This document shows positions 51,873 to 60,736 of a stretch of DNA of 64,000 nt, one piece after another. Under the pieces are notes generated by a model. It did no database searches and was not told the origin of the DNA. It worked only from the letters and a program-made list of their open reading frames with translations. A program made the position numbers and the translations under genes. Where the stretch lies: positions 310,001-374,000 of the forward strand of contig NZ_BJTV01000003.1 in the NCBI RefSeq assembly GCF_007176755.1. Direction: 5' to 3'. Each line of letters opens with the position of its first letter. The stretch's first letter is position 1. Origin of the DNA: Streptomyces sp. 1-11 (GTDB lineage: Bacteria > Actinomycetota > Actinomycetes > Streptomycetales > Streptomycetaceae).

Positions 51873-52876
51873 CAGCCCTCGGCCTCCCACTGCAGGCGGG
51901 CCACGGCGTCCAGGATGCGGTCGACGCCGGGCAGGTGGTGCCGCTCCAGCATGGGCGGCGGATACGGGATGTCGAAGCCGGCCACCCGCAGCACCGGGGC
52001 CTCCAGGTGGTGGAAGCAGCGCTCGGTGACCCGGGCCGCGATCTCGCCGCCCGGACCGCCGAACCCGGTGGACTCGTGCACCACGACGGCGCGCCCGGTG
52101 CGCCGCACGGCCGCGCAGACGGTCTCCTCGTCGAACGGCACCAGGGAGCGCAGGTCGAGGACCTCGAGGTCCCAGCCCTCCGCCCGGGCGGCCTCGGCGG
52201 CCTCCAGGCAGACCGGCACGGACGGGCCGTAGGTGATCAGCGTCGCGCTGGTGCCGGGCCGCCGCACGACCGCGCGCCCGATGGGCTCGACGTCGGTGGG
52301 CTGCTCGGGGTTCCAGGAGTCCTTGGACCAGTACAGCCGCTTGGGCTCCAGGAACACGACCGGGTCGTCGGATGCGATGGCCTGGCGCAGCAGCCCGTAG
52401 GCGTCGGCGACCGTCGCCGGGGTGACGACGTGCAGACCCGGGGTGGCCATGTAGTAGGCCTCGGAGGAGTCGCTGTGGTGCTCGACGCCGCCGATGCCGC
52501 CGCCGTAGGGCACCCGGACGGTGATCGGCAGCGGCATCCGGCCGCGCGTGCGGTTGCGCATCCGCGAGACATGGCTGACGAGCTGCTCGAACGCCGGGTA
52601 GGCGAAGGCGTCGAACTGCATCTCCACCACCGGGCGCAGGCCGTACATGGCCATGCCGACGGCGGTGCCGAGGATGCCCGCCTCGGCGAGCGGGGTGTCG
52701 GTGCAGCGGTCCTCGCCGAACTCCTTGGCGAGTCCGTCGGTGACCCTGAAGACCCCGCCGAGGGTGCCGACGTCCTCGCCCAGGACGTGCACGCCCGGGT
52801 CGGCCGCCATCGCGTCGCGCATAGCGCGCGTGAGGGCCTGCGCCATGGTGGCGGGCTTGACGGCGACGGTGGTCAT
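51872..52876 (-). CDS. bkdB1: Branched-chain 2-oxoacid dehydrogenase E1 beta, cluster 1
   Basis: The 334-residue beta subunit carries LGEDVGTLGGVFRVTDGL, PLAEAGILGTAVGMAM and VPYGGGIGGVEHHSDS. It is closely similar to the cluster 2 subunit, and the two probably arose by duplication. It overlaps bkdA1 by 4 bp and bkdC1 by 1 bp. Confidence 0.93.
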   Translation of the reverse strand: MTTVAVKPATMAQALTRAMRDAMAADPGVHVLGEDVGTLGGVFRVTDGLAKEFGEDRCTDTPLAEAGILGTAVGMAMYGLRPVVEMQFDAFAYPAFEQLVSHVSRMRNRTRGRMPLPITVRVPYGGGIGGVEHHSDSSEAYYMATPGLHVVTPATVADAYGLLRQAIASDDPVVFLEPKRLYWSKDSWNPEQPTDVEPIGRAVVRRPGTSATLITYGPSVPVCLEAAEAARAEGWDLEVLDLRSLVPFDEETVCAAVRRTGRAVVVHESTGFGGPGGEIAARVTERCFHHLEAPVLRVAGFDIPYPPPMLERHHLPGVDRILDAVARLQWEAEG

Positions 52877-54018
52877 CGAAGGTCGCCTTCCTGGCCGTCC
52901 TGCTCGGCCTCGAGTTCGGCGCGCAGCTGGGCGCGCTGTTCACGCAGTTGCGAGGTGGTCTCGGCGTAGACGTGGTCGAAGATGTCCATGGGGTTGAGCT
53001 CGGGGTCCTGGTTCATGCGTTCCCGCAGATCGGCGGCCATCGCCTCGGCGTCCTGACGGGCGGCCTCGCGGCCGGCGTCGTCGAGCAGGCCCCGTGTGGT
53101 GAGCTCCCGCTCCAGCAGCTCGACCGGGTCGTGCGCCCGCCAGGCCTCGACCTCGGCGTCGCCGCGGTAACGGGTGGCGTCGTCGGCGTTGGTGTGCGCG
53201 TCGATGCGGTAGGTCACCGCCTCGACCAGCGTCGGTCCGCCGCCCGCGCGGGCCTGCCGTACGGCGTCGCTGAGGACCTCGTGCACGGCGGCCGCGTCGT
53301 TGCCGTCGACCAGCCGGCCCGGCATGCCGTAGCCGACGGCCTTGTGGGCCAGCGAGGGCGCCGCGGTCTGCTTGGCGAGCGGGACGGAGATGGCGAAGCC
53401 GTTGTTCTGCACCAGGAAGACCACCGGCGCCTGCCAGACGGCGGCGAAGTTCAGGGCCTCGTGGAAGTCGCCCTCGCTGGTGCCGCCGTCTCCGATCATG
53501 GCCAGCGCGACCACGTCGTCGCCCTTGAGGCGGGCGGCGTGCGCGAGTCCGACGGCGTGCGGGAGCTGGGTGGCCAGCGGGGTGCTGAGCGGGGCCACCC
53601 GGTGGGCCTGGGGGTCGTAGCCGTTGTGCCAGTCGCCGCGCAGCAGCGTGAGCACCTCGACCGGGTCCACGCCCCGGGCGACGACGGCGAGGGTGTCGCG
53701 GTAGCTGGGGAACAGCCAGTCGCGCTCCTCCAGGGCCAGGGCGGCGGCGACCTCGCAGGCCTCCTGGCCGGTGCTGGAGGGGTAGACCGCGAGACGGCCC
53801 TGCTTGGTCAGCGCGGTGGCCTGGGTGTTGTAGCGGCGGCCGCGCACGAGCTGTGCGTACAGCCGGCGCAGCAGTTCCGGATCGGCCTTCGCGGCGGTCT
53901 CGGTGCCGAGGACGCGATAGGGCTCGGCGTCGGGCAGCAGCGGCGCGGGGTCCATACGGGGCTGCCAGGCGGGCGGCGGCGATGGCCGGTACGCGCCCCG
54001 CTGCTCCATGACCGTCAT
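52873..54018 (-). CDS. bkdA1: Branched-chain 2-oxoacid dehydrogenase E1 alpha, cluster 1
   Basis: The 381-residue alpha subunit has the thiamine-diphosphate motif MIGDGGTSEGDFHEALN...QNNGFAIS and the loop YRIDAHTNADDATRYRG. Compared with cluster 2 it lacks the basic Thr/Arg extension but has a Pro-rich start. ATG 54018 is preceded by AGGAGGT, close to the ideal ribosome-binding site. It is divergent from bkdR. Confidence 0.93.
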   Translation of the reverse strand: MTVMEQRGAYRPSPPPAWQPRMDPAPLLPDAEPYRVLGTETAAKADPELLRRLYAQLVRGRRYNTQATALTKQGRLAVYPSSTGQEACEVAAALALEERDWLFPSYRDTLAVVARGVDPVEVLTLLRGDWHNGYDPQAHRVAPLSTPLATQLPHAVGLAHAARLKGDDVVALAMIGDGGTSEGDFHEALNFAAVWQAPVVFLVQNNGFAISVPLAKQTAAPSLAHKAVGYGMPGRLVDGNDAAAVHEVLSDAVRQARAGGGPTLVEAVTYRIDAHTNADDATRYRGDAEVEAWRAHDPVELLERELTTRGLLDDAGREAARQDAEAMAADLRERMNQDPELNPMDIFDHVYAETTSQLREQRAQLRAELEAEQDGQEGDLR

Positions 54019-54078
54019 GACGGCACCTCCTCGTGGGAGTGGCTACGGGAGGCGTGTCAGCTGTGACCCGCCTCACCT

Positions 54079-54092
54079 ACCGATTGTTCGGT
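54079..54092. promoter_or_regulatory. TetR-type operator, copy A (bkdA1-bkdR gap)
   Basis: ACCGATTGTTCGGT is a near-perfect palindrome 61 bp upstream of bkdA1 and 102 bp upstream of bkdR. It differs at one base from the copy at 56888 and, read on the other strand, from the copy at 62251. Confidence 0.65.
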
Positions 54093-54126
54093 CGCCGGCA
54101 CATTTTGGCTACAGGCCCGGGCAGGC

Positions 54127-54148
54127 TGTGGACAAACGGTTCTCCACA
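54127..54148. promoter_or_regulatory. Inverted pair of DnaA-box-like sequences
   Basis: TGTGGACAA (54127-54135, the complement of the DnaA box TTGTCCACA) and TTCTCCACA (54140-54148) face each other across 4 bp, upstream of bkdR. They could bind DnaA or another regulator. Confidence 0.45.
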
Positions 54149-54193
54149 TCCTGCAATGAACGCAGGACGTCCACGACGGCGAAGCGGGGGGAC

Positions 54194-54691
54194 ATGACAG
54201 CTGAACAAATGGCCGACGGGCCGCAGGACGGCACGGCCCCGCCCCCGCGCCCGCTGGACGCGATCGACCAGGACATCCTGAAAATCCTGCAGGCGGACGG
54301 CCGTGCCTCCATACGGTCCGTCGCCGAGCGCGTCCACGTCTCCCGCGCCAACGCCTACGCACGCATCAACCGGCTGATCGACGACGGGGTGATCAGGGGG
54401 TTCAGCGCGCGGGTGGACCACGAGCGGGCCGGGCACGGCACCTCGGCCTACATCACGCTGAAGATCGTCCAGAACACCTGGCGCACGGTCCGCGAGCAGC
54501 TCAGGCAGTTGCCCGGCGCCTCGCACATCGCCCTGGTGGGCGGCGACTTCGACGTGCTGCTGCTGGTGCACACGCCCGACAACAGGGCGCTGCGCGAGCT
54601 GGTGCTCACCCGGCTCCAGGCGATCCCCGAGGTGCTCAGCACCCGCACGCTGCTGGTGTTCGAGGAGGAGGACCTGGAGCCGGAGACCTGA
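54194..54691 (+). CDS. bkdR: Lrp/AsnC-family regulator of branched-chain acid degradation
   Basis: The 165-residue protein has an N-terminal winged helix (about 23-65, DQDILKILQADGRASIRSVA, SRANAYARINRL) and a C-terminal RAM/AsnC effector domain (about 80-160). Its position divergent from bkdA1-B1-C1 matches BkdR of streptomycetes, an Lrp-type regulator of bkd genes and amino-acid response. ATG 54194 follows GCGGGGGGAC. It may also act on the second bkd cluster in this window, which is inference. Confidence 0.9.
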   Translation: MTAEQMADGPQDGTAPPPRPLDAIDQDILKILQADGRASIRSVAERVHVSRANAYARINRLIDDGVIRGFSARVDHERAGHGTSAYITLKIVQNTWRTVREQLRQLPGASHIALVGGDFDVLLLVHTPDNRALRELVLTRLQAIPEVLSTRTLLVFEEEDLEPET

Positions 54692-54732
54692 TTCCGCCCG
54701 TGCCCGAGGGCTGAGCCGCGGTGGACGGGGCC

Positions 54733-55320
54733 TCAGACCTGCCGCAGGCCCGAGAAGGCGACCCGGACCACCGCGTCGGCCACCTCGCGGCCGCTGACGC
54801 CCCGGCCGTCCGGCCGGTACCACTCCGCGATGGAGTTGATCATCCCGAAGACCAGCCGGGTGGCCAGGCGCACCTCCACGTCTCCGCGCACGTCCCCGTC
54901 GGCGGCCGCCGCCTTCAGCAGTCCGGCGACCCGGTGGTCGAAGTCGCGGCGCCGCTCCAGCGCCCAGCGCTCGGTCTCGGTGTTGCCGCGCACCCGCAGC
55001 AGCAGCGTCACGTACGGCAGCTCGGATATGAGCACCTCGACCATGCGCCGCACGACGTGCTCGAGCCGGTCGACGGACCGCCCCGCGCGCGCGGGCTCCT
55101 CCTCGAGGATCGCGAACAGCCCGTCCAGCGCCCGGCTGACGGCCCGCCGCAGCAGTTCCTCCTTGCCGCTGACGTGGTGGTAGATCGAGGACTTGGAGAT
55201 GCCGGCGGCGCGGGACAGGTGCTCCATGGAGGTGCCGTCGTAACCGCGCTCGATGAAGACCTGCACGGCGACCGAGAGCAGCGTCTCGGGGGTGTACGTG
55301 TCGCGCTTGGCGGTGGTCAT
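54733..55320 (-). CDS. TetR-family regulator, probable PaaR-type
   Basis: The 195-residue regulator has an N-terminal HTH (about 10-55, VFIERGYDGTSMEHLSRAAG, SKSSIYHHVSGKEELL) and a ligand-binding helical domain. It overlaps the paaH-type gene by 4 bp and is embedded among phenylacetate genes. It is therefore the likely reader of the 14-bp palindromes at 54079, 56888 and 62251. PaaR-like repressors respond to phenylacetyl-CoA; that this one does is inferred. Confidence 0.85.
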   Translation of the reverse strand: MTTAKRDTYTPETLLSVAVQVFIERGYDGTSMEHLSRAAGISKSSIYHHVSGKEELLRRAVSRALDGLFAILEEEPARAGRSVDRLEHVVRRMVEVLISELPYVTLLLRVRGNTETERWALERRRDFDHRVAGLLKAAAADGDVRGDVEVRLATRLVFGMINSIAEWYRPDGRGVSGREVADAVVRVAFSGLRQV

Positions 55321-56831
55321 GGGGTGCCCTCCCGCTTGTCGGTGGCGTACGCGTGACGGTAGAGCGCGAGGGACGGCGCGTACCGGCCGGAGGGGTCGCG
55401 CAGGTGCAGGTCGTCCAGGAGGTCGTAGGCCCAGCCGTGGCCCAGCCGGCGGCTCCACTCGAAGGGGCCGAGCGGGTAGTTGACGCCCAGCCGCATCGCG
55501 GTGTCGATGTCCTCCTCGGTGGCCACGCCCTTGGCGACGGCGTCGTGGGCGAGGTCCACGATCCGGGCGACCGTGCGGGCGACGATCATGCCGGGGACGT
55601 CGCCGATGACGCTGACGTCCTTGCCGAGCGCCTGGAAGAGGCCGGTGGCCTCGGCGAGAGTGGCCGGCGAGGTGTCCTTCGAGGCGGACAGGGCGACGCG
55701 GGTGGCCCGGCGGTAGTCGAGGGCGAGGTCGAAGTAGACGACGTCGCGGAACTCCACGGAGGTCTGGCCGTCGGCGAGCACCAGCTGGCCGCCGCTCGGC
55801 AGCACCAGGCGGGTGCCGTGGTCCTCGTCCTCCTCGCGCACCTGGATGCCCGCCTCGCGGATCATCGCGAGCAGTTCGGCGGCGGGGCCGAGTCCGCCCT
55901 CTGCGGTGACGTGGGCGGGCGGCTGCCGCTTCTCGGCGGTGTGCGGCTCGGGGCGCTCGGCGCCCTCGGCGTAGTCGTACCAGCCGTGCCCCGCCTTGCG
56001 GCCGAGGCGGCCGGACTCCACGAGGCGGCGCTGGGCGAGGGAGGGTGTGAAGCGGACGTCCTGGAAGAAGGACCGCCACACGGAGTGGGTGACGGACTCG
56101 TTGACGTCCTGCCCGATCAGGTCGGTCAGCTCGAACGCGCCCATCCGGAAGCCGCCGCACTCGCGCAGGACCGCGTCGATGGTGGCGGGGTCGGCGGCCT
56201 GGGCCTCGTACACCGCGAACGCCTCGGCGTAGAACGGCCGGGCGATGCGGTTGACGATGAAGCCGGGGGTGTCCGCGCAGGCCACCGGGGTCTTCCCCCA
56301 GGCACGCGCGGTCTCGTACGCGCGCGTGGCGGACGTGACGTCGGTGGCGAACCCGGAGACGACCTCGACCAGCGGCAGCAGCGGGGCCGGGTTGAAGAAG
56401 TGCAGGCCCAGGAAGCGGCCGGGGTTTCGCAGGGCGCCGCCGATCGCCGTCACCGACAGGGAGGAGGTGTTGGTGGCGAGCAGGCAGTCCTCGGAGACGA
56501 CGTCCTCCAGCTCGCCGAAGAGCTGCTGCTTGACCTCCAGCCGTTCCAGGACGGCCTCGACGACCAGCGCGCAGTCGGCCAGTTCGGCCATGCTCGCCGC
56601 GGGGGTGAGCCGGGCGCGGGCCGCGTCCCGCTCGGCGGCGCTGAGCCGGTCCTTCTCCACGAGCCGGTCGAGGCGGGCGCCGATCGCGTCGGCCGCCTCC
56701 CGGGCCCGCCCGGGCAGGGCGTCGTAGAGCCGCACGGGGTGGCCGGCCACCAGCGCGACCTGGGCGATGCCCTGGCCCATGGTGCCGGTGCCGACGACGG
56801 CCACGGGGCTGCTGAGGTCGAGTGCTGTCAT
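55317..56831 (-). CDS. paaH: 3-hydroxyacyl-CoA dehydrogenase, PaaH type
   Basis: The 504-residue NAD-dependent dehydrogenase oxidises 3-hydroxyacyl-CoA (3-hydroxyadipyl-CoA in the phenylacetate pathway). It has a Rossmann start VVGTGTMGQGIAQVAL, HFFNPAPLLPLVEV and a catalytic region around ADTPGFIVNRIARPF. The C-terminal helical domain is duplicated, giving the roughly 500-residue length typical of PaaH/PaaC proteins rather than the short form. It is divergent from paaN, with a TetR-type operator between them, and is coupled to the TetR gene. Confidence 0.87.
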   Translation of the reverse strand: MTALDLSSPVAVVGTGTMGQGIAQVALVAGHPVRLYDALPGRAREAADAIGARLDRLVEKDRLSAAERDAARARLTPAASMAELADCALVVEAVLERLEVKQQLFGELEDVVSEDCLLATNTSSLSVTAIGGALRNPGRFLGLHFFNPAPLLPLVEVVSGFATDVTSATRAYETARAWGKTPVACADTPGFIVNRIARPFYAEAFAVYEAQAADPATIDAVLRECGGFRMGAFELTDLIGQDVNESVTHSVWRSFFQDVRFTPSLAQRRLVESGRLGRKAGHGWYDYAEGAERPEPHTAEKRQPPAHVTAEGGLGPAAELLAMIREAGIQVREEDEDHGTRLVLPSGGQLVLADGQTSVEFRDVVYFDLALDYRRATRVALSASKDTSPATLAEATGLFQALGKDVSVIGDVPGMIVARTVARIVDLAHDAVAKGVATEEDIDTAMRLGVNYPLGPFEWSRRLGHGWAYDLLDDLHLRDPSGRYAPSLALYRHAYATDKREGTP

Positions 56832-56854
56832 GTGCGCGATCCTCCCGCACGGGG

Positions 56855-56863
56855 TTGTCCACA
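56855..56863 (+). promoter_or_regulatory. DnaA-box sequence in the paaH-paaN gap
   Basis: TTGTCCACA is an exact match to the consensus DnaA box of streptomycetes, 24 bp from the TetR-type operator copy B. Confidence 0.4.
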
Positions 56864-56887
56864 GATGCGGCAGGCCCCCTTGTCCCG

Positions 56888-56901
56888 ACCGATCGTTCGG
56901 T
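56888..56901. promoter_or_regulatory. TetR-type operator, copy B (paaH-paaN gap)
   Basis: ACCGATCGTTCGGT is the exact reverse complement of the copy upstream of paaA (62251-62264). It lies 56 bp from the paaH start and 90 bp from the paaN start, suitable for repressing both. Confidence 0.75.
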
Positions 56902-56991
56902 TACTCTAGCCCTGTCCGCCCGTTCCTGCCTCTGTTTCCGCCCAGGTCATGAACTCGACGAAGAGTTCCTGAGACGAGGAGTTGGTCCCGC

Positions 56992-58698
56992 ATGGCCGCC
57001 GAACTGACCGCGCACGACCTGATCGCCAGGCACCGGCCCACTCTCGACCAGGCCCTGGAAGCGATCCGCACGCGCGCGTACTGGTCCCCGCACCCCGAGC
57101 ACCCCAAGGCGTACGGCGAACTGGGCAGCCTGGACGCGGCAGCCGGCAAGGCCGCCTTCGACGCCGTCCTCGGCACCCGTCTCGACCTCGGCCAGCCCGG
57201 CACGGACGACTGGGTGGGCGGCGAGGTCTCCCCGTACGGCATCGAGCTCGGCGTAACCTACCCGCACGCGGACCTCGACGTGCTGCTGCCGGCGATGCGG
57301 GCCGGACAGCGCGCCTGGCGGGACGCGGGCGCGGAGACGCGGGCGGTGGTCTGCCTGGAGATCCTCAAGCGGATCAGCGACCGGACGCACGAGTTCGCGC
57401 ACGCGGTCATGCACACCAGCGGGCAGGCCTTCCTGATGGCGTTCCAGGCCGGCGGCCCGCACGCCCAGGACCGCGGCCTGGAAGCCGTGGCGTACGCGTA
57501 CGTGGAGCAGGTCCGCACGCCCGACACCGCCGAGTGGACCAAGCCGCAGGGCAAGCGCGACCCGCTGGCGCTGACCAAGCGCTTCACGCCGGTTCCGCGC
57601 GGCATCGGCCTGGTCATCGGCTGCAACACCTTCCCGACCTGGAACGGCTTCCCGGGCCTGTTCGCCTCGCTGGCGACCGGCAACGCGGTCCTGGTCAAGC
57701 CCCACCCGCGCGCGGTGCTGCCGCTCGCGCTGACCGTGCGCATCGCGCGGGAGGTGCTCACGCAGGCCGGCTTCGACCCCAACCTCGTGGCACTGGCCGC
57801 CGAGCGTCCCGGCGAGGGCATCGCCAAGACCCTCGCCACCCGCCCAGAGATCCGCATCATCGACTACACCGGGTCGACGTCGTTCGGCGACTGGCTGGAG
57901 GCCAACGCCCGCCAGGCGCAGGTCTACACGGAGAAGGCCGGCGTCAACACGGTCGTCGTGGAGTCCACCGACGACTACAAGGGGATGCTGTCCAACCTGG
58001 CCTTCTCGCTGTCCCTGTACAGCGGCCAGATGTGCACGACACCGCAGAACCTGCTGATCCCGCGCGAGGGCATCCGCACCGACGAGGGCCACCGGACCTT
58101 CGACGAGGTGACCGCCGACCTCGCCCGCGCCGTCGACGCCCTGCTCGGCGACGACGCGCGCGCGAACGCCCTGCTGGGCGCGATCGTCAACCCCGACGTC
58201 AAGGCCCGACTGGAGGCGGCCGCCGGTCTGGGCGAGGTCGCCCTCGCCTCCCGGGAGGTCACCAACCCGGACTTCCCGGGCGCGGTGGTCCGCACGCCGG
58301 TGATCGTCAAGCTGGACGGCGCCCGCAAGTACTGGGAGAGGACGGACGACGAGGCCGCCTACATGAGCGAGTGCTTCGGCCCCGTCTCCTTCGCCGTCGC
58401 GGTCGACTCGGTGGCCGACGCGGTGGAGCTGCTGCGCCGCACGGTCCGCGAGAAGGGCGCCATGACGGTCGGCGCGTACACCACCGACCCGGAGGCCGAG
58501 CGGGCCATCGAGGAGGTCTGCCTGGAGGAGGCCGCCCAGCTCTCGCTCAACCTGACCGGCGGGGTGTACGTGAACCAGACGGCCGCCTTCTCCGACTTCC
58601 ACGGCTCGGGCGGCAACCCGGCGGCGAACGCGGCCCTCACCGACGGCGCGTTCGTGGCCAGCCGCTTCCGGGTGGTCGAGGTCCGCCGCGAGGCCTAG
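56992..58698 (+). CDS. paaN: Phenylacetic acid degradation protein PaaN (aldehyde dehydrogenase family)
   Basis: The 568-residue protein is the PaaN form found in actinobacteria: an aldehyde dehydrogenase fold with the nucleophilic Cys in SGQMCTTPQNLLIP. The nucleotide site is GLVIGCNTFPTWNGFPG, and the protein has an N-terminal extension. It is thought to open or oxidise the ring-derived aldehyde of the phenylacetate pathway. It lacks the fused hydratase domain of PaaZ. GGAG lies 10 nt before ATG 56992. It overlaps the convergent RNA methyltransferase gene by 4 bp. Confidence 0.9.
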   Translation: MAAELTAHDLIARHRPTLDQALEAIRTRAYWSPHPEHPKAYGELGSLDAAAGKAAFDAVLGTRLDLGQPGTDDWVGGEVSPYGIELGVTYPHADLDVLLPAMRAGQRAWRDAGAETRAVVCLEILKRISDRTHEFAHAVMHTSGQAFLMAFQAGGPHAQDRGLEAVAYAYVEQVRTPDTAEWTKPQGKRDPLALTKRFTPVPRGIGLVIGCNTFPTWNGFPGLFASLATGNAVLVKPHPRAVLPLALTVRIAREVLTQAGFDPNLVALAAERPGEGIAKTLATRPEIRIIDYTGSTSFGDWLEANARQAQVYTEKAGVNTVVVESTDDYKGMLSNLAFSLSLYSGQMCTTPQNLLIPREGIRTDEGHRTFDEVTADLARAVDALLGDDARANALLGAIVNPDVKARLEAAAGLGEVALASREVTNPDFPGAVVRTPVIVKLDGARKYWERTDDEAAYMSECFGPVSFAVAVDSVADAVELLRRTVREKGAMTVGAYTTDPEAERAIEEVCLEEAAQLSLNLTGGVYVNQTAAFSDFHGSGGNPAANAALTDGAFVASRFRVVEVRREA

Positions 58699-59468
58699 GA
58701 GTCCGTGACCGCCGGGGGCGCCTTGGCCGCGCCCCCGGTGGCGCTCCAGTGGTAGAGCGTCATGGCCACGCTGGTGGCCAGGTTGTAGCTGGAGACCTGG
58801 GGGCGCATCGGCAGCGCCAGCAGGTGGTCGGCCCGCCCGCGCACCTCGGCGGACAGCCCGCTGCGCTCCGAGCCGAAGGCCAGCACGGCGTCGTCGGGCA
58901 GCGTGACGCCCCGGATGTCCTCGCCCTCCGGGTCGAGGGCGAACAGCGGTCCCGCGGGCAGTTCGCCGGCGCCGAGCCGCTCCACGGCCGTCGCGAAGTG
59001 CAGCCCCGCACCGCCGCGCACCACGGTGGGGTGCCAGGGGTCGAGGGTGCCCGTGGTGACGACTCCGGTCGCCCCGAAACCGGCGGCCAGCCGGATCACG
59101 GCGCCGGCGTTGCCCAGGTTGCGCGGGTTGTCGAGGACCACGACGGGCGCCTCGCGGGGCATGCGGGCGAGTGCGCGCAGGTTCGCCTCACGGGACGGCC
59201 GCACGGCCAGCGCCGCCACCCCGGTCGGGTGGGGCCGTGGCACGAGCGAGGCGTACGTCGCCTCGGGCACCTCGGTCAGCAGTTCGTCCAGGGCGTCCCT
59301 GACGTCCCCGGCCAGCTCCTCGGCGAGCGCGAGCGCCGCCCCGCGGTCGGTGGTGACCGCCACCGGGACCGGAGCGCCGAAGCGCAGCGCGTGCTTGAGG
59401 GCGTGGAAGCCGTCCAGCAGCACGGCGGTGCCGGCGCTCGCACGCCAGCGGGCCAGGGGATCGGTCAT
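58695..59468 (-). CDS. SpoU/TrmH-family RNA methyltransferase
   Basis: The 257-residue SPOUT enzyme 2'-O-methylates rRNA or tRNA. The trefoil-knot motifs are clear: motif 1 LDNPRNLGNAGAVIRLA, motif 2 VLAFGSERSGLS and motif 3 LPMRPQVSSYNLATSVA. The N-terminal substrate-binding segment (about 1-95) is short, and the exact RNA target is not predictable. Its start overlaps the HTTM gene end by 4 bp, so it is expressed from that operon. Confidence 0.88.
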   Translation of the reverse strand: MTDPLARWRASAGTAVLLDGFHALKHALRFGAPVPVAVTTDRGAALALAEELAGDVRDALDELLTEVPEATYASLVPRPHPTGVAALAVRPSREANLRALARMPREAPVVVLDNPRNLGNAGAVIRLAAGFGATGVVTTGTLDPWHPTVVRGGAGLHFATAVERLGAGELPAGPLFALDPEGEDIRGVTLPDDAVLAFGSERSGLSAEVRGRADHLLALPMRPQVSSYNLATSVAMTLYHWSATGGAAKAPPAVTDS

Positions 59469-60736
59469 GCGCCGAACCCTACGCGTCCCGGCGCACGCTC
59501 CCCGGACGAGCCCGGCGCGCTCTGCCCGGACGGGCCCGGTTCGCCCTCCGCGGAGGCGCGCGGCGCCGGCAGCACGGGGTTCGCGTCCCGGCCGCGCCGC
59601 ACCAGCCGCCCACGCGCGCGTGCCGCCCAGCCGCCGAGCAGCAGCAGGACGGACGTGGGCAGGAAGACGGCGTCCGCCGTGATCATCGCCAGCGAGAAGA
59701 ACGGCAGCCCCAGGACGACCGCGATCACCGCGTGCTCGAGCATCATCAGGACCAGCAGGACGTTCTTCACCCGCCGGTTGAACAGCGTGAACGGGAAGGC
59801 GACCTGCACGATGACCGTGCCGTAGGTGACGGCCATCATGATCGTGCCGCTGGAGGACATCAGGTCGGCCAGGGCCGGCCAGGGCGAGAAGTAGTCCAGG
59901 TGGAGCGGGTAGTAGACGGCGGTGCCGTCCTGCCAGCGCGAGCCCTGGATCTTGTACCAGCCGGCCGTCGCGTAGATCAGGCAGGCCTCCGCCATGATTA
60001 CGAACAGGGCGCCGTTGTGCAGGACGTTGGCGATCACGTCCAGCAGGATGCGGGGCTCCTCGGACCGGGCGCCGCGCCGCACGAGCGCCCACAGGCCGAG
60101 CGCGGCCCACACCGTCCACAGCAGCGAGGGCACCAGCCACCCGTTGTCGTACAGCCGGCCCGCCAGCGTCACCCCGGCGAGCATCAGGCCCAGCACCGCC
60201 CACAGCACGGGACCCAGCCGGTCGGGACGCGCCCGCTCCCCGCGCGCGCGTGCGGCCGCCTCGCGGGCCGCCCGCCGCGCGTCCAGCGACCACACCTGCC
60301 CGCAGCGGGTGAACACCAGGTAGAAGGACATCAGGTGCAGGACGTTGTCGCCGCCGTCGCCCATGAAGACGCTGCGGTTCTGCAGCGAGAGCACTCCCAC
60401 CATGAAGAGCACGGAGGCGGTCCGGGTGCGCCAGCCGAGCAGCAGCGCCACGCTGGCGAGGATCGCCAGCAGGTAGAAGATCTCGAACCAGGCTCCCGCG
60501 CCGGACCACCTCAGGGCCGTGAAGGCGTGGTTCTCGTCGGTGAGCTGCCGGCCGAGGTCCCAGCTCCAGGGGCCGTCGGGGCCGTACATCTCCCGGCGGT
60601 GCGGGAACTCGCGCAGCAGGAACAGCAGCCAGGTGCCGGAGAAGCCGATGCGGATCACGGCGCTTTGGTACGGGCCGAGCGCCGACTCGGTGACGCGGGC
60701 GATGCCCCGCGACAGTGTCAGGGACGGGGCGTTCAC
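59465..60736 (-). CDS. HTTM-domain (vitamin K-dependent gamma-carboxylase-like) membrane protein
   Basis: The 423-residue protein has about nine hydrophobic helices and the HTTM pattern. RIGFSGTWLLFLLREFPHR is near the start, FMGDGGDNVLHLMSFYLVFTR follows the third helix, and YATAGWYKIQGSRWQDGTAV is near residue 240. The family is related to gamma-glutamyl carboxylase, but bacterial members have unknown substrates. It overlaps the DUF5819 gene upstream and the RNA methyltransferase downstream by 4 bp each. Bacterial HTTM proteins are often paired with such partners. Confidence 0.82.
   Translation of the reverse strand: MNAPSLTLSRGIARVTESALGPYQSAVIRIGFSGTWLLFLLREFPHRREMYGPDGPWSWDLGRQLTDENHAFTALRWSGAGAWFEIFYLLAILASVALLLGWRTRTASVLFMVGVLSLQNRSVFMGDGGDNVLHLMSFYLVFTRCGQVWSLDARRAAREAAARARGERARPDRLGPVLWAVLGLMLAGVTLAGRLYDNGWLVPSLLWTVWAALGLWALVRRGARSEEPRILLDVIANVLHNGALFVIMAEACLIYATAGWYKIQGSRWQDGTAVYYPLHLDYFSPWPALADLMSSSGTIMMAVTYGTVIVQVAFPFTLFNRRVKNVLLVLMMLEHAVIAVVLGLPFFSLAMITADAVFLPTSVLLLLGGWAARARGRLVRRGRDANPVLPAPRASAEGEPGPSGQSAPGSSGERAPGRVGFGA

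Noticed and set aside
54127..56863. Part of the replication origin (DnaA-box cluster)
   Set aside because: Only three or four scattered boxes are present, with no dnaA or dnaN nearby. A real streptomycete oriC has many clustered boxes.
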